64,000 nt of DNA from DATMAM01 sp035559995 (GTDB taxonomy: Bacteria > Desulfobacterota > Binatia > UBA9968): contig DATMAM010000040.1 in the NCBI GenBank assembly GCA_035559995.1, positions 62,001-126,000 on the forward strand. The letters run 5' to 3'. Made by a program: the position numbers and the translations under genes. Of this stretch, positions 62,374-64,000 are shown one piece after another. Numbering within the stretch: the first letter of the stretch is position 1; the number at the start of each line of letters is the position of its first letter. The notes under the pieces are model-generated. The model was not told the DNA's origin and did not search any database. It saw nothing but the letters and a program-made list of their open reading frames with translations.

Positions 62374-63138
62374 CTAACGCAGGCTGGCGAGGGCGCGGCT
62401 CTGCCCGATCTGTTCGTCCGTCAGACCGAACCGGCGGCGGCGGCGCTGAAATTCCCGCAAGGCGCTGATGTACTCATCGGCGCGAAAATCGGGCCAGAGC
62501 GTGGGCGTGAAATAAAGCTCGGTATAGGGCAGCTGCCAGAGAAAAAAATTACTGATCCTCATCTCGCCGCTCGTGCGAATCAGCAGGTCAGGGTCGGGAA
62601 GACCGGCCGTCTCGGTGTGGGCCGCGACCGCCGCATCGTCGATGTCCTCCGCGCGCCACACTCCGTCGCGCACTTTTTGCGCCAGCGCCCTGGCCGCTTT
62701 CACAATGTCCCCGCGCCCGCTATAGCTGAGCGCCAGGATCACCGTCATGCGCTGATTGTGCCGCGTCAGCTTGATCGTCTGTTCGAGCACCCGGCGCACC
62801 GGCGGCGGCAAGCGTTCCCGGTCGCCGATGCTGAGCAGGCGAATCCCGTAGCGCATCATTTTCGGCCGCTCGGAAACCAGGTACGTGCGCAGCAGTCCCA
62901 TCAGGGCGCGCACCTCCTCCTCGGGCCGCAACCAGTTTTCGCTGGAAAACGCGTACAGCGTCAGAAACGGGATGCCGAGTTTGCGGCTGGTTTCGACGAC
63001 CGCGCGCACGGAGCTGGTACCGCGCCGGTGGCCGGCAATGCGGCTTTTGCCGCGCGACCGAGCCCAGCGCCCGTTGCCATCCATGATAATCGCGACATGC
63101 CTGGGTAAGCGGCTCCTGTCTAGGCCGTTAAGATTCAT
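62374..63138 (-). CDS. uppS: Undecaprenyl diphosphate synthase
   Basis: A 254-residue cis-prenyltransferase making the lipid carrier for peptidoglycan. VAIIMDGNGRWARSRG holds the catalytic D20. LTLYAFSSENW, DLLIRTSGEMRISNFFLWQ and YTELYFTPTLWPDF are all intact. It lies 38 bases from frr. Confidence 0.97.
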   Translation of the reverse strand: MNLNGLDRSRLPRHVAIIMDGNGRWARSRGKSRIAGHRRGTSSVRAVVETSRKLGIPFLTLYAFSSENWLRPEEEVRALMGLLRTYLVSERPKMMRYGIRLLSIGDRERLPPPVRRVLEQTIKLTRHNQRMTVILALSYSGRGDIVKAARALAQKVRDGVWRAEDIDDAAVAAHTETAGLPDPDLLIRTSGEMRISNFFLWQLPYTELYFTPTLWPDFRADEYISALREFQRRRRRFGLTDEQIGQSRALASLR

Positions 63139-63176
63139 GCTAACGGGGAAACGCTTGGGCGGGAAGGAAGAGGCCC

Positions 63177-63734
63177 TCAGACCTCCATGATTTCGTCTTC
63201 TTTGGCTTTGAGTACTTTCTCGATGCGGCCAATGTACTCGTCGGCTATTTTTTGCACGCGCTCTTGCGCCTGCTTGAGATCGTCTTCCGTGATCTCCTTT
63301 TTCTTGTGCATCTCCTTGAGCTTTTCGATCGCGACGCGTCGATGGTTACGGACCGAGATGCGAAACTCCTCGGCGACCTTCTTCACGTGCTTGACGAGCT
63401 CCTTGCGCCGTTCCTGGGTTAGCTCCGGAATCGGGATCCGTATCAACTTGCCGTCGTTGGTCGGGTTGAGCCCGAGATCCGACTTGAGGATCGCCTTTTC
63501 GATCGCGGCGATCGCGCTGCGGTCGTAAGGCTGGATCACGAGCAGGCGCGGTTCCGGCGCCGAGAGCGTCGCGAGCTGGTTGAGAGGCGTGGAGGCGCCG
63601 TAGTAATCCACCACGACGCCTTCCAGAAGAGCGGTCGAGGCTCTTCCGGTTCTGATCTTGGCAAGGTCCTTGCGGAACGCGGCAACGGCTTTTTCCACCT
63701 CTTTTTGGAGGTCAGCGAAAAAAGCTTCGTTCAT
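63177..63734 (-). CDS. frr: Ribosome recycling factor
   Basis: A 185-residue translation factor. FRKDLAKIRTGRASTALLEG, VDYYGASTPLNQLATLSAPE and IRIPIPELTQERRKELVKHVK are diagnostic, and the C-terminal helix is complete. The ATG overlaps the pyrH stop by four bases. Confidence 0.98.
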   Translation of the reverse strand: MNEAFFADLQKEVEKAVAAFRKDLAKIRTGRASTALLEGVVVDYYGASTPLNQLATLSAPEPRLLVIQPYDRSAIAAIEKAILKSDLGLNPTNDGKLIRIPIPELTQERRKELVKHVKKVAEEFRISVRNHRRVAIEKLKEMHKKKEITEDDLKQAQERVQKIADEYIGRIEKVLKAKEDEIMEV

Positions 63735-64000
63735 CTACTCCCCACGCTGACGAGCGTCCCGATGGGCTCGCCACGCACCACCCTTTGAATATTTCCCTTC
63801 TCCATGATGTTGAAGACGATGATCGGAAGGCGATTGTCCATGCACAAGGAAATCGCGGTGGAATCCATGACCTTGAGCTCTTTGTTCAAGACCTCGATAT
63901 AGGTGAGCTCGCCGTACCGTTTGGCGCCCTGGTACTTCAGCGGATCGGCATCGTAGACGCCGTCCACCTTGGTGGCCTTCAGAATCACCTCCGCGCCGAT
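63731..64000 (-). CDS. pyrH: UMP kinase, C-terminal part
   Basis: The gene runs off the right edge; the last 89 codons are seen. LKATKVDGVYDADPLKYQGA, ELTYIEVLNKELKVMDSTAI and LPIIVFNIMEKGNIQRVV match the UMP kinase C terminus. The enzyme phosphorylates UMP for pyrimidine nucleotide supply. It overlaps frr and starts the conserved pyrH-frr-uppS-cdsA-dxr order. Confidence 0.96.
   Translation of the reverse strand: MGAEVILKATKVDGVYDADPLKYQGAKRYGELTYIEVLNKELKVMDSTAISLCMDNRLPIIVFNIMEKGNIQRVVRGEPIGTLVSVGSR

Overview
The window is a GC-rich, gene-dense bacterial chromosome segment with about 60 protein genes. There is no rRNA, recognisable tRNA, CRISPR array or complete insertion sequence. The gene content points to a Gram-negative bacterium: Tol/OM-type lytic transglycosylase, cytochrome c' type haem protein, and the housekeeping order pyrH-frr-uppS-cdsA-dxr-rseP followed by ilvB-ilvN-ilvC-psd-pssA-leuA-leuB-asd-truA-leuC-leuD. 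That order, together with tripartite tricarboxylate transporters, UbiD-type decarboxylases and a molybdenum hydroxylase, resembles uncultured deltaproteobacterial-grade lineages (for example Binatota or Desulfobacterota relatives). This placement is inference from gene order, not a computed phylogeny.

Left region (1-20 kb). The tail of a histidine phosphatase is followed by a two-domain VOC protein, a UbiD decarboxylase interrupted by an in-frame TGA, an orphan iron-type solute-binding protein, pcm, a CCA-adding enzyme and a xanthine-dehydrogenase-type molybdenum subunit. Next comes what looks like an arginine/ornithine utilisation island. On the minus strand lie a stand-alone ornithine cyclodeaminase (TIGR00300 type), an arginine dihydrolase of the cyanobacterial ArgZ/AgrE type, and a complete TctC plus fused TctA-TctB transporter. 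Divergently transcribed are an aldehyde dehydrogenase and a class III aminotransferase. In cyanobacteria the dihydrolase and the cyclodeaminase are one fused protein; here they are two adjacent genes.

Middle region (20-42 kb). This part holds a PstS-like protein, histidine kinase and response regulator operon; a secreted beta-propeller protein; a cytochrome c; an orphan kinase; PolX; a small helix-turn-helix plus nucleotidyltransferase module with a dyad operator (toxin-antitoxin-like); a haem operon (ccsA-hemA-hemC-hemD, then hemB); a lytic transglycosylase; and a peptide ABC transporter that lacks its ATPases. Only the C-terminal end of one OppF-type ATPase survives, 17 kb away. After the ABC genes lies the most striking item: a glutathione S-transferase gene (40999-41571) with TGA at codon 9, where related proteins carry the redox cysteine. 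A perfect 8-bp hairpin with a GGA loop lies 19 nt downstream. This is the expected geometry of a bacterial SECIS, so the gene is a strong selenoprotein candidate that ordinary gene calling truncates.

Right region (42-64 kb). After a CstA carrier, an exported methyltransferase, a zinc-ribbon protein and an LLM flavin oxidoreductase, the minus strand carries the branched-chain amino acid, phosphatidylethanolamine, isoprenoid and envelope cluster in one long run. Terminator-like hairpins sit directly in front of leuA and of the zinc-ribbon gene and may be attenuators.
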